Shown piece after piece: positions 22,774-23,066 of a stretch of 23,066 nucleotides of DNA. Numbering within the stretch: the first letter of the stretch is position 1; each line of letters opens with the position of its first letter. The translations under genes and the position numbers were made by a program. Below the pieces are notes generated by a model. That model had not been told where the DNA came from and searched no databases. It saw only the letters and a program-made list of their open reading frames with translations. The stretch lies in assembly GCA_946403545.1 (NCBI GenBank), contig CAMJAG010000005.1, forward strand, positions 1 through 23,066, given 5' to 3'. Origin of the DNA: an uncultured Caryophanales bacterium. Lineage in GTDB: Bacteria > Bacillota_I > Bacilli_A > RFN20 > CAG-826.

Positions 22774-23066
22774 CTATTTATCGTATTCGCCATATTCACA
22801 TCCGACGTTTTCACATCTGATGTCATCTATGAGTTTGTCTTTTCTAAATAGCTTAATACTACCTTTACCATTTCCACCATTCCATAGTCTGTTATGGCGT
22901 TTCATTCCATCTGGAGATTCATAATTCACTAGTAGCATATCTTTCTTTAAACAGGAGATATCCACTACTATCTTATTTTTCCAAGTCTTTTGTTCTACGT
23001 GCCAAATGATTTCAGTATCAGTTTCTTTACAATCAAACTTAGTCTTACAACCAGTCCAGAATTTAG
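22774..23066 (-). CDS. Unrecognised protein, C-terminal part, cut by the window edge
   Basis: An open frame on the minus strand enters from the right edge and stops at TAG (22774-22776), giving at least 96 residues. A GTG at 22965 could be read as a start, but the frame stays open to the window end, so the real start is probably outside. The visible part is hydrophilic, with five cysteines (including one pair in DIRCENVGCEYGEYDK), several Trp, and a Gly/Asn run WNGGNGKGSIK. No domain is recognised. The strong bidirectional terminator right after its stop supports a real gene. Confidence 0.6.
   Translation of the reverse strand, partial: KFWTGCKTKFDCKETDTEIIWHVEQKTWKNKIVVDISCLKKDMLLVNYESPDGMKRHNRLWNGGNGKGSIKLFRKDKLIDDIRCENVGCEYGEYDK

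Overview
The window is AT-rich DNA with short intergenic gaps, Shine-Dalgarno-led operons, many hairpin-plus-T-run terminators, tRNA genes that encode CCA, and lipobox lipoproteins. This suggests a small-genome, low-GC Firmicute or Mollicute-like bacterium (an RF39, Erysipelotrichia or similar gut lineage). That placement is inference; no rRNA or marker gene is present. Tryptophan is encoded by TGG throughout and one gene ends in TGA, so the standard bacterial code fits and the Mycoplasma code is not supported. No stretch over 300 bases lacks a gene. I see no insertion sequence, prophage, CRISPR array or toxin-antitoxin pair.

Layout. (1) 33-3503, minus strand: a gpmI-pepF operon (cofactor-independent phosphoglycerate mutase, then an M3B oligoendopeptidase), followed upstream by a LemA-like membrane protein (3504-4034, minus). 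(2) 4181-6735, plus strand: a HAD phosphatase, then an S1-domain RNA-binding protein and glucose-6-phosphate isomerase in an S1-pgi operon. (3) 6799-7337: a five-tRNA operon, Val-Tyr-Gln-Lys-Leu, with its own promoter and terminator. (4) 7379-11470: a membrane and lipid region with a diacylglycerol kinase-type lipid kinase, a PlsC acyltransferase, a choline kinase/APH-fold kinase, a convergent VanZ-family protein, and a divergent formate/nitrite transporter (FNT) family protein. (5) 11492-22773: one long plus-strand operon, oppA-oppB-oppC-oppD-oppF, then a DUF3899-like membrane protein and a lipoprotein M6 metalloprotease. (6) From 22774 to the right edge: the C-terminal part of an unrecognised minus-strand gene.

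The most striking region is (5). A lipid-anchored extracellular protease is co-transcribed with a complete oligopeptide importer, which suggests a protein-scavenging system: cut outside, import peptides, finish with cytosolic peptidases such as the M3 enzyme at the left end. Four of the five transporter subunits are much longer than usual. OppA has 917 residues and includes an EF-hand-type loop. OppC has about 230 extra extracellular residues. OppD and OppF have about 230 and 135 extra charged, helical residues inside their ATPase domains.

A second theme is gene starts. Four genes (lemA-like, the APH-fold kinase, vanZ-like and the FNT gene) have no Shine-Dalgarno sequence and instead carry a -10-like hexamer 6-8 nt before the ATG, the layout of leaderless mRNA. 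Several promoters also contain short perfect inverted repeats at the -35 or in the spacer, and several terminators overlap stop codons.
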